Shown here in pieces: positions 1 to 9,413 of a stretch of DNA of 61,263 nucleotides. The stretch covers positions 1 to 61,263 of the forward strand of contig JAFRPF010000037.1 in the NCBI GenBank assembly GCA_017429285.1. Reading direction: 5' to 3'. A model generated the notes under the pieces. It had not been told where the DNA came from, did not search any database, and saw only the letters and a program-made list of their open reading frames with translations. The position numbers and the translations under genes are program-made. How positions within the stretch are numbered: position 1 is the first letter of the stretch; the number at the start of each line of letters is the position of its first letter. This DNA comes from Bacilli bacterium. Its GTDB lineage: Bacteria > Bacillota_I > Bacilli_A > RFN20 > CAG-826.

Positions 1-1
1 A

Positions 2-742
2 ATATTAGAAGCTGTAGAAGCCGCAAAAGTTCATGAGCGATATATGAAAAATCCTCGCTTCTTTTTAGAAGAAGAGGTAAATGTGCCGTTAACAAAATAT
101 TCTTCCTTAGTTGGCAAAATTGATAAGACTATTCTTTTAGATAATAAATATTTAGCTATTGTCGATTATAAGACTGGCTCTGATTCCTTTAATTCTAAAT
201 TCATTGAATATGGAGATTGTTTACAACTTCCAACTTATTGTTATTTGGTTTCTACTTATGAGAAGTTTAAAGATTACGAATTATTAGGAATATTTATTAA
301 TAATGTTTTTGATAAATCACTCACTTATCAAATTAAAGAAAACGATTTATTTAATCCTTATTATAAATTAAAAGGAAAAATCATCCCTGATATTAGTGTC
401 ATTCAATATTTAGATGACTCATTCTTTGATAGTGGAAAGCCATCAAGTTTTATTAATAGCATTTATATTAAAAAGGATGGTTCTTTATCCGCTCATTCAT
501 CTGGTGTTTTTGCGAGTAAAGAAGAATTTAAATACTACATTGAGATAGCTAGAAAATTATATTTAGAAGCCGATCAAAGAATTAGAAATAACGACTTTAG
601 TATTAACCCACTTTACATCGACGATAATAAAAATGGATGTAAGTATTGTAATTATAAAGATATCTGCTTTTTAAAAGAATACCAAAGAAGATATCCTGAT
701 AACTTAAATGAAGAAAATGAGGAGGATAATAGCGATGAGTAA
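2..742 (+). CDS. addB: AddB (ATP-dependent nuclease subunit B), C-terminal part, 5' truncated by window edge
   Basis: The reading frame is open from base 2, so this is the 3' end of a longer gene. It holds a RecB-type PD-(D/E)XK nuclease domain: counting from the Met at position 44, GKID (Asp27), then VDYKTG (Asp41, Lys43) and QLPTY (Gln61). The tail has a C-x2-C-x5-C cluster (Cys199, 202, 208), as in the 4Fe-4S staple of AddB; the fourth Cys would lie upstream, outside the window. AddB is the nuclease subunit that, with AddA, resects double-strand breaks and degrades foreign DNA. The stop overlaps the addA start by 8 bases, so the two are translationally coupled. RexB-like variants lack the Fe-S Cys, so AddB is preferred. 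Confidence 0.85.
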   Translation: MLEAVEAAKVHERYMKNPRFFLEEEVNVPLTKYSSLVGKIDKTILLDNKYLAIVDYKTGSDSFNSKFIEYGDCLQLPTYCYLVSTYEKFKDYELLGIFINNVFDKSLTYQIKENDLFNPYYKLKGKIIPDISVIQYLDDSFFDSGKPSSFINSIYIKKDGSLSAHSSGVFASKEEFKYYIEIARKLYLEADQRIRNNDFSINPLYIDDNKNGCKYCNYKDICFLKEYQRRYPDNLNEENEEDNSDE

Positions 743-3700
743 TTTCACTTGGTCTGATGAACAAAAATTAGCTATTGAATATGCTTCCTCAAATGTCTTA
801 ATTTCTGCAGGTGCTGGTTCTGGTAAGACCGCGGTTTTAACTGAAAGAGTCTATTATTTAATAAAAAATGGGGCTGATATTACAAGATTTTTGATATTAA
901 CTTTCTCAAAAGACGCTAGTGCGGAAATGAAAAAGAGAGTGAGAAAAAGATTATTAGAAGATCCTGAAACAAGACATCTTGCTCCTTTAGCGGAAGCGGC
1001 TCATATTGAGACTTTTGATGCTTTTGCTTTGTTCCTTGTTAAGAAATATTCTCATAAGATTGGTGTTTCTCCAAACATCAAGATTATTGATAATAATATT
1101 TTACAGATAACTAAGAGTAAATACAGAGATGAAGTGCTAACCCACTATATCAAAGAAAAGGATGAGATATTACTAAGATTAATTGAGAATTATTGCTTCT
1201 CTGATTATAAGATTCTCAAGGATTTTATTGATGAATTAATTAAAAAGGCAGAATTATCGCAAGACAAATATAGATTCTTAGATAATTTAGCAGACAAATA
1301 TTTTGATGAAAAAGTCGTTAATTTATTTATTGATACAAAGCTAAAGGTTATGCAAGAAACCATCAATCTTTGTTATCGATTAGCTAATGAAATTGGTGAT
1401 GTTAAGGATCATGAAAACATATTGAATTATCTTGCAGAACTTTCTAGAGATATAAATGATTTCGATCTATTAACTAGCGCTTATGATGGATTAAAATTCC
1501 CGGTTAAACCAAAGACTGTTACCGATACTTATATTAGAGACACGATTAAATCTGAAATTGAAAGAAATCTTATTAAATATGATGAATATGGTTCTCGAAA
1601 AGAGATCGTTTCTAATTATTTAACACATAAAGATGAAGTAGCGTTATTTGCTAAGATTGCTAAGGAAGTTATCGAAAGGGTTGATGAATTCCAAAAAGAT
1701 AAAGCCGCTTATTCATTCAGTGATGTCGCTAATATGGCGTTACGTGTTTTAGATATTGATGAAGTGTCTCAAGAGATGAGGGATTATTTCCAATACATCT
1801 TAGTGGATGAATATCAAGATACTTCCATGCTTCAAGAAAAAGTCATTCAAAAGTTATCAAAAGATAATGTTTGTATGGTGGGAGACGTGAAACAATCCAT
1901 TTATGGATTTAGAAATGCTGATTGTACTATTTTCCAACAAAAATATGATGCCTATAAAAATGGCGATGGTGGATATCTTATTAATTTAAATAAGAGCTAT
2001 CGTAGTAGAAAAGAAGTTGTTGATTTAGTTAATGAAATGTTTTCAGAACTAATGATTAAAGCCACTAATCCAATTGATTATAAAGACGGGCATGTTTTTG
2101 AATATGGATTTAAAGAATACGATACTTTAGTGAACAAAAATCAAAACTATTCTCTTGATATCTATGACTACGACATTGTTAAAGGTAGAAAAAATGGTGA
2201 TATAGAATCAGAAATAATGGCGACTGACATCATTAATAAAATTAATAATAAATTCCAGGTCTATGATAAGGATACACATAAATTAAGGGATGTAACCTTT
2301 AAAGATTTTGCAGTTATTATGGCTAAAGGTAAGCGTTTCAAAGATATTAAAAAAGCTTTTGCAAAATACGGTATTCCTACAAGAGTGACATATGATGAAC
2401 CAGTTAAGGAATCTCCGATAGCTTATGTTATTAAAAATCTACTTATTATATATAGAGGATTATTAAAGGATGAGATTGACGATAGATTTATCCATGCTTA
2501 TACCTCTATTTCGCGTAGTTTTTTATTTAGATATAAAGATGAAGATATTTATAAAGTTGTTAAAAATAAATCCTTTAAGGAAAGTGAAATTTGTCAAACT
2601 ATCTATCGTTTTTTAGATGAAGAGAGATATTGCCCCTTATCAACTATATTGAAAAGAATAGTGGAGGAGTTCGATATATATCGAAAAGTAGGAAGAATTA
2701 CCCAATTTTCCTCTAACACAAACAAGGTAGAATTATTCATTAATCTAACTGAGTCAATGGATGAACTTGGTTATGATATCGATGATTTAGTTCAATACTT
2801 TGAAGACATCGATGAATTAGATTTAGAAATACCTTATGTTGATAGTGATGTCAGTGAAGATTCTGTCACTTTAATTACCATGCATAGATCCAAGGGCTTA
2901 GAATATCCAATTATCTATCTACCTCAATTAGATGGAAAGAGTCAAAGCGAATCATCTTCAGCGTTTATTATTGATGATACATTCGGCCCAATTATTCCAA
3001 ATGCCGGTATAAACCAAAAATCTTCTTTATTCTTACATATGCATAAAACACAAGAACTAAAGAAGAGATATGAGGAGAAACTACGTCTATTCTATGTCGC
3101 GGTAACTAGGGCTAGAGAAAAAGTCATCATGCTTAATGGTATAACCGGTAAACAAGAAAACTTATTGATTCCTCTACCAAATTATACTTACGCAAAGCTA
3201 ATTAATATTATTGGTTTGGATTATAAATATGGTCATTATTTTGATTTTTCTCCCGTCCATTTAAATGTTAAAGAAGAGAATGTTATTAGAACTAACATCA
3301 AGATGAAAACAGTTCATGTTGAACCAGAGCTAATTGAAAAGAAAAGAGCGAGTAAAGAAAGAGATGATAATATCAGTGAAGACTTATTAGAGTTTGGTAA
3401 TGAAATCCATTATTTACTTGAAATAGCTAACTATGAAACTAAAGATTTATCCTTTATTTCTAATCCAAGAATCAAGCGATATATAAATAACGTTTTATCG
3501 TCAAAACTATTCGAAAATGTGAAAAATAATGAGGTTTTGCACGAATTTTCCTTCTTTGATGAGAAAAATAATACGAACGGCATTATCGACTGTTTAGTGA
3601 AAAAAGATGATGAAATAGATATCATAGATTTCAAACTTAAAAACATTGATGATGATAAATATATCTTGCAGTTACATACCTATAAAGATTATATTAGTCA

Positions 3701-3770
3701 AATCACAAATCTTAACATTAAGATGTATTTGATCAGTGCGATTACAGGGGAGGTAAAAGAAGTTGTCTAA
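735..3770 (+). CDS. addA: AddA helicase-nuclease
   Basis: Subunit A of the AddAB recombination nuclease, about 1011 residues (B. subtilis AddA is about 1230, so this one is compact). It is a UvrD/Rep-type superfamily 1 helicase: Walker A AGAGSGKT at residues 25-32, DEAD-box-like VDEYQDT near 357-363, SYRS and VAVTRA motifs later. A C-terminal PD-(D/E)XK nuclease follows around 945-965 (GIIDCL then IIDFKLK). I chose the ATG at 735 because GGAGG at 721-725 sits at the right distance; an upstream in-frame start at 708 lacks a ribosome site. It follows addB with an 8-base overlap and precedes an unknown gene that overlaps its 3' end by 8 bases. Confidence 0.93.
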   Translation: MSNFTWSDEQKLAIEYASSNVLISAGAGSGKTAVLTERVYYLIKNGADITRFLILTFSKDASAEMKKRVRKRLLEDPETRHLAPLAEAAHIETFDAFALFLVKKYSHKIGVSPNIKIIDNNILQITKSKYRDEVLTHYIKEKDEILLRLIENYCFSDYKILKDFIDELIKKAELSQDKYRFLDNLADKYFDEKVVNLFIDTKLKVMQETINLCYRLANEIGDVKDHENILNYLAELSRDINDFDLLTSAYDGLKFPVKPKTVTDTYIRDTIKSEIERNLIKYDEYGSRKEIVSNYLTHKDEVALFAKIAKEVIERVDEFQKDKAAYSFSDVANMALRVLDIDEVSQEMRDYFQYILVDEYQDTSMLQEKVIQKLSKDNVCMVGDVKQSIYGFRNADCTIFQQKYDAYKNGDGGYLINLNKSYRSRKEVVDLVNEMFSELMIKATNPIDYKDGHVFEYGFKEYDTLVNKNQNYSLDIYDYDIVKGRKNGDIESEIMATDIINKINNKFQVYDKDTHKLRDVTFKDFAVIMAKGKRFKDIKKAFAKYGIPTRVTYDEPVKESPIAYVIKNLLIIYRGLLKDEIDDRFIHAYTSISRSFLFRYKDEDIYKVVKNKSFKESEICQTIYRFLDEERYCPLSTILKRIVEEFDIYRKVGRITQFSSNTNKVELFINLTESMDELGYDIDDLVQYFEDIDELDLEIPYVDSDVSEDSVTLITMHRSKGLEYPIIYLPQLDGKSQSESSSAFIIDDTFGPIIPNAGINQKSSLFLHMHKTQELKKRYEEKLRLFYVAVTRAREKVIMLNGITGKQENLLIPLPNYTYAKLINIIGLDYKYGHYFDFSPVHLNVKEENVIRTNIKMKTVHVEPELIEKKRASKERDDNISEDLLEFGNEIHYLLEIANYETKDLSFISNPRIKRYINNVLSSKLFENVKNNEVLHEFSFFDEKNNTNGIIDCLVKKDDEIDIIDFKLKNIDDDKYILQLHTYKDYISQITNLNIKMYLISAITGEVKEVV

Positions 3771-4902
3771 TATTTCAAAATTAAATCGTGAACAATTTGA
3801 TAATGTTGTCGATTTATTAAATGTCAATTTTCCAGTTAATAAAGATATCGTTTACCAAATCTATGTTATGACCACGGATGGGATACAAGATTTAGTGGAT
3901 AACAATGTTTTAACTTCGCTTAGAAGCGTTAACCCTTTAGAAATTATTTATTATTCATTAGGCGAATATGTATATACATTACAAACGGTGCCAGTGGATA
4001 AAAGAAGTGCGACAGAAAATGACGAAAGATATATTCATTCCATTGCTTCAGTGGTGAGCGATAAATATTTAAGCTTATCGATGTTTAATCATGTTGAAAG
4101 AAAATTAGCGAATAAGTTCATTCCTCCTATCTCTTCTTTAAATCTCTATCTTAATTTCATGCTGAACATCTTACAGTCATATAAAAAGAATGATCCAAAG
4201 ACCACTTTAATTACTGACTTACTTATGAAATCAGTTTCGATTTCTAGATGCATATTATCTTTATTAATTGATGGCTATGAAACTGAAGCTTATTCATCTT
4301 GGAGAACTTTGCATGAATGTGAATGCACCTTATTAGTGCTTGAAAAATATGGGGACCCACTTATTAATCGATATTTAATCCATATGCAATATGGAATCGT
4401 CTTTAAAAATGAAGATTTAAACGATGAACACGGCAATAAAATATTTTCTGATATGAAAGAAGAGATGAGATTATTAAATCTTAAGAGTAAAGATATAAAA
4501 AAATATATCGAATATGGATGGTTATATGAAATACCAGGAGTTAAAGAAGATCCAGAATTTAAACTCAATTTCCGTGATGGTTTACAAAGAATTGCTGGAT
4601 TAGTGGCTTATTCATCTAGATATGAGATGTCTAGTGAAATTATTCATAGCACACCGATGCTTATTTATAGTAATAAAGAATACTTCTATTTTGTGACTTT
4701 ATTATCCTTATATGAATCATTCTTTAGATTAGAAAAAGTATTTCTTTCTTTATTTGCTAAACAGGTGAGCGAAGAAGTGATGGAAAGGTATCGCCAAATG
4801 AGAAATGTTTATTATTCTCAATTAGTGAATATTCATAAAAGAGAACTAAACAATTTCAAGAATTGGCAAAATTCAAAAACTAAGAAAAAAGAGGATTTGT
4901 AA
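3763..4902 (+). CDS. Uncharacterised helical protein in the addAB operon (DUF5677-like)
   Basis: 379 residues, predicted soluble and largely helical. The start is TTG at 3763, preceded by GGGGAGG and overlapping the addA stop, so it is probably co-transcribed and coupled with addAB. Around residue 180 there is an SWRTLHECE segment in a helix-rich context with conserved-looking Arg and Glu, which resembles DUF5677-type proteins; I make that assignment from pattern memory only. No signal peptide, membrane segment or metal motif is visible. The last codons are Lys-rich. A job linked to AddAB (DNA repair or defence) would be guilt by association. A strong hairpin terminator follows at once. Confidence 0.6.
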   Translation: MSNISKLNREQFDNVVDLLNVNFPVNKDIVYQIYVMTTDGIQDLVDNNVLTSLRSVNPLEIIYYSLGEYVYTLQTVPVDKRSATENDERYIHSIASVVSDKYLSLSMFNHVERKLANKFIPPISSLNLYLNFMLNILQSYKKNDPKTTLITDLLMKSVSISRCILSLLIDGYETEAYSSWRTLHECECTLLVLEKYGDPLINRYLIHMQYGIVFKNEDLNDEHGNKIFSDMKEEMRLLNLKSKDIKKYIEYGWLYEIPGVKEDPEFKLNFRDGLQRIAGLVAYSSRYEMSSEIIHSTPMLIYSNKEYFYFVTLLSLYESFFRLEKVFLSLFAKQVSEEVMERYRQMRNVYYSQLVNIHKRELNNFKNWQNSKTKKKEDL

Positions 4903-4918
4903 AATCCTCTTATATTTT
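4890..4918. terminator. Bidirectional terminator between addA operon and nucleoside kinase
   Basis: Nine-base stem AGAGGATTT / AAATCCTCT (4890-4898 with 4902-4910) and a 3-base loop. On the minus strand it runs into a six-T tract; on the plus strand a weaker T-rich tail follows. It serves two convergent genes. Confidence 0.85.
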
Positions 4919-4928
4919 GCTTTAACGA

Positions 4929-6566
4929 TTAATCTTCGTAACAGCTTCCGCCGATGAATTCACGGATAATGGAGTTACATGGGACCCATTCATCTGGTAA
5001 ATCATCGAAGAATTTGAGCATTCTGATTAATCTTTCAGCAACTGGGAAATATTGATTTTCAGTATCGATATTTTCTAATAAAGGCATCGCATATTTCTTC
5101 ATCGCGGATAATTCAAATGATGAGAATGAATTATAGACATAGTTCGCGCCTTCTTGAGTGTTATAGATGGATTTGAATTCACCTCTTCTAACACTAGCCC
5201 ACATGCTCATGGTATCTTCTGCAGAAGCATTACGTGTACGATAGTCACGAATAATTCTTCTTAATAGACGTAAGTCTGTTAATGATAATGGATTGTGGTT
5301 ATCGATATTAACTTGCGCTTGTGGAGCGATAAAGATTTTGAATTTTTGATGGCTTGGAATAGATTCGGTCATCTTTTCATTTAAAGCATGAATACCTTCG
5401 ATAATAATTGGTTGATCACTTGGAATAGTTAAAGTTCTACCTTTGACACGACGTCCAAGTTTGAAATCAAATTTTGGAAGTTCAACTGTTTCGCCCGCAA
5501 TTAAATCCGCCATATTTTCATTGAATAATTTGATATCCAAAGCATTGACATCTTCTAAATCTGGATTTCCATCTTCATCAAGTGGTGCCATATGTCTTGG
5601 TAAATAATAATCATCCATGGAAATACGAATTGGATTTAATCCACGAGATAATAATTCGATTCTTAATCTATTAGCGAATGTGGTTTTACCAGAGCTAGAT
5701 GGCCCAGCAATACAAATTAATCTGATGTTTTCTTTATCAGATTCAATCATTTGACCTAATTCGCATAATTGACGGTTGTGTTTTTGCTCGCACAAAGTGA
5801 TGAAATCAATCGGTCCATCGCTTTCAATACGTTTGTTGATACCAAATATGGTATCGCATCCTGTAGATTTCGCCCATTGGTGAGCAGTTTTAAGTGTTTT
5901 GCCAAATGTTGGTGCATCTTCAAATGGTGGGATTTCGCCACCGACTTCTGGACGTGGATATTGAATGATGATTCCAGGATGATAGAATCTCACATTCCAT
6001 TTTTTGATGTAACCTGTGGATGGAACCATACGATTATACATATAGTTTTTATAACCATCGCAGGTGTAGATATGCGCGGTTTTTTCTGGACGGTATTTTA
6101 GAATTTCGACTTTATCTAAGAAACCTTCTTTTTCAAATATTTTCGCTGCTTCTTCTTTGCTGACAATACTTCTGATAAGTGGTAAATCAGCTTTCACTAA
6201 TCTTTCCATTTCAGCGATTAAATCTTTAACCATCTGTGAGTTAGAACTGGTATTTGGGGTTAAGATTTGCATGAAGATGGAACGAGATACGTTATAAGAG
6301 AAACGAATTTCGATATCTGGTCTGATATTATGCATCGCCATCGCCACTAAGAAACGTAAAGAAGCTTCGTAAGATGGTTTCGCATCACGATCTTTGACTG
6401 TTAATGGAACAACTTCTGAATCCTTATCTAAAACATAGGTAAGTTCACGGACGCGTCTATTAACGTAAGCGCAGACATAATCTTTACTTTTACCGATAAC
6501 ATCTAATACGGTAATTGGCTTTTCATAACTTTTTGTTTCATTATTAAAAGTAACATTGAAAGACAT
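4929..6566 (-). CDS. Nucleoside (uridine-type) kinase with N-terminal TGS and SAD-like domains
   Basis: About 545 residues. The C-terminal half is a P-loop kinase of the uridine kinase/phosphoribulokinase family: GPSSSGKTTF near residue 288, then MDDYYLPR (the uridine kinase DDYY motif). The N-terminal ~210 residues resemble the TGS plus second-additional-domain arrangement of threonyl-tRNA synthetase. Proteins with this architecture occur widely in Bacillota and are annotated as nucleoside or uridine kinases; the true substrate is unknown. The start is the ATG at 6566, with AAGGAG upstream; a start seven codons earlier would overlap that ribosome site. Monocistronic, convergent with the addAB operon, divergent from the PPi-PFK gene. 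The ThrRS in this window lacks a TGS domain. Confidence 0.8.
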   Translation of the reverse strand: MSFNVTFNNETKSYEKPITVLDVIGKSKDYVCAYVNRRVRELTYVLDKDSEVVPLTVKDRDAKPSYEASLRFLVAMAMHNIRPDIEIRFSYNVSRSIFMQILTPNTSSNSQMVKDLIAEMERLVKADLPLIRSIVSKEEAAKIFEKEGFLDKVEILKYRPEKTAHIYTCDGYKNYMYNRMVPSTGYIKKWNVRFYHPGIIIQYPRPEVGGEIPPFEDAPTFGKTLKTAHQWAKSTGCDTIFGINKRIESDGPIDFITLCEQKHNRQLCELGQMIESDKENIRLICIAGPSSSGKTTFANRLRIELLSRGLNPIRISMDDYYLPRHMAPLDEDGNPDLEDVNALDIKLFNENMADLIAGETVELPKFDFKLGRRVKGRTLTIPSDQPIIIEGIHALNEKMTESIPSHQKFKIFIAPQAQVNIDNHNPLSLTDLRLLRRIIRDYRTRNASAEDTMSMWASVRRGEFKSIYNTQEGANYVYNSFSSFELSAMKKYAMPLLENIDTENQYFPVAERLIRMLKFFDDLPDEWVPCNSIIREFIGGSCYED

Positions 6567-6762
6567 ATATAATCTCCTTTTCGACATATAGATTTTACTT
6601 TACCTTTGATTTTATATCAAACAAAAATGATGACTTGTTTAAAAATGGCAGAAATAGAAGACGTGTAAAAAATCTAAATATAGGTTAAAAAATGCTTTTA
6701 AGATAATGTCAGTATTTTTGCTTCACATTTCGTTTATAACGAACTATTACTTTCGATTTCTA

Positions 6763-6791
6763 TTGAATATTCTTTTGAATATTGAGATAAT
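6763..6791 (+). promoter_or_regulatory. Sigma-A-type promoter of the PFK/ATP synthase operon
   Basis: -35 TTGAAT (6763-6768), 17-base spacer, -10 GATAAT (6786-6791), followed by AAGGAG at 6805-6810 and the ATG at 6820. The rest of the 253-base gap back to 6566 is AT-rich with no other gene that I can support. Confidence 0.55.
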
Positions 6792-6819
6792 GAATTCGGT
6801 TTTTAAGGAGATATTTATA

Positions 6820-8019
6820 ATGAAAAACATGGTTTACATTCAATCAGGAGGACCAACTTCTGTTATTAACACTTCCTTTTATGGAGCGGTGAGAGAAGCT
6901 CAAAGACATCCTGATCAAATCGATCACATTTATGGTTCCCAAAATGGTATCGAAGGTCTTATCGACGATTATTTAATCGATATCGGTCAAGAAGATGATG
7001 AGCAAATTGAATTATTGCTCCAAACTCCCGGAAGTATTTTAGGCACAACAAGAAGAAAACTTCCTAAGGATATTAACGACCCAATCTATGGAAAGATTAT
7101 TGAAAATTTAAAGAAACACGAAATTAAATATGTGTTCGTGAATGGCGGTAATGATTCCATGGATACTTGCTACAAATTATCACTTTTAGTGAAACAATTA
7201 GGCTTAGATTTCGTGGTTATTGGTGTTCCAAAAACCATCGATAACGATTTAGCCGCAACGGACCACTCATTAGGTTTCCCAAGCTGTGCGAAATTCGTGG
7301 TCAACACGGTTAATGAATTAATTAAAGATGCTTGCTGCTTTAAAGTGGGCAAAGTCCACATCGTGGAAATTATGGGTAGAGATGCTGGTTGGCTAACCGC
7401 TGCTCCAGATGTTTTACCAGAAGAAAATAGACCTCACTTATTCTATTTACCAGAGAACAAATTTGATCTTGATCAATTCTTAAAAGATGTCAAAGAAGTC
7501 TACGCTAGAGAAGGATATGCGATGGTCTGTATCAGCGAAGGTATCCAATTCCCAAGAGATATGTCCAATGTGAGAGTTGATGGCTTTGGTCACGCCCAAT
7601 TAGGTGGTGCGGCTAGTGATTTATGTCGTATTGTCGAAGACAAACTTAATCTTCCAACTAGAGCAGTTGAATTATCATTAACTCAACGTGCATGTCCTGC
7701 TTTCATCTCTTTAGTGGATAGAGAAGAAGCGATTAAAACTGGCGAAATCGCTGTTAAGAGCGCTTTAGAAGGTGTCACCGGAAAGATGATCGTCTTTAAA
7801 AGAGTCAGTCAAAACCCATACAAGATTGAATACGAATTGGCGGATTTATCTAAAGTTGCTAACGCTGTTAGCTTAATCCCTCAATCCATGATGAAAGATG
7901 CGACCAGAATGGATGAATCTTATCGTCAATATATCCGTCCATTAATCAATGGTGAAGTCACACTTAAGTGTAAAGACGGTATCGCTCTAGTCAGCAATTT
8001 CAAAAGAGTTAGAGTGTAA
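6820..8019 (+). CDS. pfp: Diphosphate-dependent 6-phosphofructokinase (PPi-PFK)
   Basis: 399 residues. Catalyses fructose 6-phosphate phosphorylation, reversibly, with pyrophosphate as donor. The donor call rests on two sites: GGNDS at about 109-113, with Asp where ATP enzymes have Gly104, and PKTIDND at 137-143, with Lys where ATP enzymes have Gly124. MGRDAGW follows. It is longer than ATP-PFK (about 320), as usual for this clade. The start at 6820 is set by AAGGAG nine bases upstream; a longer frame from 6706 has no ribosome site. It sits 3 bases ahead of atpI, so glycolytic and ATP synthase genes appear co-transcribed. A second, ATP-type PFK lies at 47902-48864 (minus), and a soluble pyrophosphatase at 15541. 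Confidence 0.9.
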   Translation: MKNMVYIQSGGPTSVINTSFYGAVREAQRHPDQIDHIYGSQNGIEGLIDDYLIDIGQEDDEQIELLLQTPGSILGTTRRKLPKDINDPIYGKIIENLKKHEIKYVFVNGGNDSMDTCYKLSLLVKQLGLDFVVIGVPKTIDNDLAATDHSLGFPSCAKFVVNTVNELIKDACCFKVGKVHIVEIMGRDAGWLTAAPDVLPEENRPHLFYLPENKFDLDQFLKDVKEVYAREGYAMVCISEGIQFPRDMSNVRVDGFGHAQLGGAASDLCRIVEDKLNLPTRAVELSLTQRACPAFISLVDREEAIKTGEIAVKSALEGVTGKMIVFKRVSQNPYKIEYELADLSKVANAVSLIPQSMMKDATRMDESYRQYIRPLINGEVTLKCKDGIALVSNFKRVRV

Positions 8020-8022
8020 TAG

Positions 8023-8427
8023 ATGAAAGATTGGTACCTCAAATTAAAGCTCGAATATCAAGTGAGTTTTTGGTCACTAATCATTTTATCTATTCTTACC
8101 ATTTGTTTGATTCCTTGCTATTTCTTTAAACTAATGGAAATACCTAATGGTATTCTCTTAGGAGGATTAGTGGGAATATTCACTTATCTACTCTTAGGAT
8201 TATTTTCTAAGAAGGATGAGGAACATAAAACTATTGTCATAACAGTCATATTAATGATTGTTAGATTCCTTTTAATCGCTGGAACGATGTTTCTAGTTGG
8301 TTATCTATATTATTCAAAGAATATGAAAGCATTTAACATATTCGCAGTGACTGGTGGTTATTTATTAACCATCATCATACACATTATCGTTTACGGAAAG
8401 GAGAAGGTTGATGGACATAATTGCTAA
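8023..8427 (+). CDS. atpI: ATP synthase-associated membrane protein AtpI
   Basis: 134 residues with four likely membrane helices (about residues 15-35, 43-60, 70-95 and 104-124) and no other motif. Its place directly before atpB, overlapping that gene's start, and its size match AtpI, a poorly conserved protein that assists c-ring assembly and Mg2+ uptake in some bacteria. The call is therefore positional. It begins 3 bases after the PFK stop with no clear Shine-Dalgarno, so it probably depends on coupling. Confidence 0.65.
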   Translation: MKDWYLKLKLEYQVSFWSLIILSILTICLIPCYFFKLMEIPNGILLGGLVGIFTYLLLGLFSKKDEEHKTIVITVILMIVRFLLIAGTMFLVGYLYYSKNMKAFNIFAVTGGYLLTIIIHIIVYGKEKVDGHNC

Positions 8428-9142
8428 TCTAAAAAGCACTGAACTTGCCGGTGGCGTAGTTTCCTCTTGCATCGTTGTTTTGCTCATGGTTATTCTATCA
8501 ATCTATATTGGAATTAGAGCTCATTTCCAAGATCCTTTAAAACGTCCTAAAGGTTTGCTTTTAGTAGCGGAAGTTGGTGTGAACTTCTTTGAAAATATGG
8601 CGGAAGGTTTACTAGGTAAAAACTACCGTAAATTCGGAGCCTATTTAATGGCGGTAGGCGTTTATATGTTTATCGCTTTTATCTTTGGATTAACTGGCCT
8701 ACCTTCTCCAATAACCTATATGGCGATTCCTTTATCATTAGGTTTATCGACCTTTATTTTGATTCATGGCACAGCGATTAAATATAACAAGTTCCGTTAT
8801 TTCAAAAGGTACATAGAACCCGTTCCATTATTTTTACCAGTCAATTTGATTTCGATGTGGGCACCTTTATTATCATTAACACTTCGTATTTTTGGTAATG
8901 CTTTATCAGGTTTTGTCATCATGTCGATATTATATAGCGCGCTTGAAGGGTTATCCGCGAGCGTGTTTGCAGCGTTAGAACCGATGATTGGTTCTTGGAA
9001 CCAAGTCTTTTTAGCACCACTAGTGACTTGGATACTCCATTTATATTTTGATTTGTGGAGCGGTTTTATTCAGACGACAGTTTTCCTATCATTAACAACC
9101 ATATATGTAGGTCAAGAAATACCCGAGGATTTACTCGGTTAA
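8411..9142 (+). CDS. atpB: F1Fo ATP synthase subunit a
   Basis: 243 residues, the ion-channel stator subunit in the membrane. The signature helix reads SLTLRIFGNALSG, with the essential Arg at about residue 159 facing the c-ring. Five to six hydrophobic segments are visible. The ATG at 8411 is preferred over the TTG at 8408, because AAAGGAG (8397-8403) is then seven bases away. It overlaps atpI by 17 bases. Confidence 0.95.
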   Translation: MDIIANLKSTELAGGVVSSCIVVLLMVILSIYIGIRAHFQDPLKRPKGLLLVAEVGVNFFENMAEGLLGKNYRKFGAYLMAVGVYMFIAFIFGLTGLPSPITYMAIPLSLGLSTFILIHGTAIKYNKFRYFKRYIEPVPLFLPVNLISMWAPLLSLTLRIFGNALSGFVIMSILYSALEGLSASVFAALEPMIGSWNQVFLAPLVTWILHLYFDLWSGFIQTTVFLSLTTIYVGQEIPEDLLG

Positions 9143-9170
9143 GAAAATTAGGAGAAAGGAGGAAGAAAAT

Positions 9171-9401
9171 ATGACAGATGCTGGAATGAAATTTCTCGCT
9201 ATTGCGATTACCATGTTAGCCGTTATGCCTAGCGCTATTGGTGAAGGTTGGGTTGTCTCCCATTCAGTCGATGGTATTGCTCGTAATCCAGAAAATTACA
9301 GTAAATTACGTACCACGATGATCTTAGGCTGTTCATTAGTTGAAACAACCGCTATTTACGCATTATTAGTCGCGATTTTATTATTGTTCGTCGCTAGATA
9401 A
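9171..9401 (+). CDS. atpE: F1Fo ATP synthase subunit c (predicted Na+ type, two-carboxylate)
   Basis: 76 residues, two membrane helices joined by the polar loop GIARNPE. The ion site in helix 2 is LVETTAIY, with Glu58 and Thr59. Helix 1 carries a second carboxylate, Glu25 (AIGEGW), 33 residues before Glu58. That spacing equals Glu32/Glu65 in the Fusobacterium nucleatum c-ring, where a two-carboxylate site binds Na+. Proton-type c subunits have neither the Glu25 equivalent nor a Thr/Ser after the main Glu. Na+ coupling is an inference from these residues. A strong ribosome site (AAAGGAGG) precedes the ATG. Confidence 0.95.
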   Translation: MTDAGMKFLAIAITMLAVMPSAIGEGWVVSHSVDGIARNPENYSKLRTTMILGCSLVETTAIYALLVAILLLFVAR

Positions 9402-9413
9402 GGAGGAAATTAA

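Noticed and set aside
6706-6819. 38-codon N-terminal extension of the PPi-PFK frame
   Set aside because: It covers the predicted promoter, has no ribosome site, and AAGGAG plus family alignment put the start at 6820.
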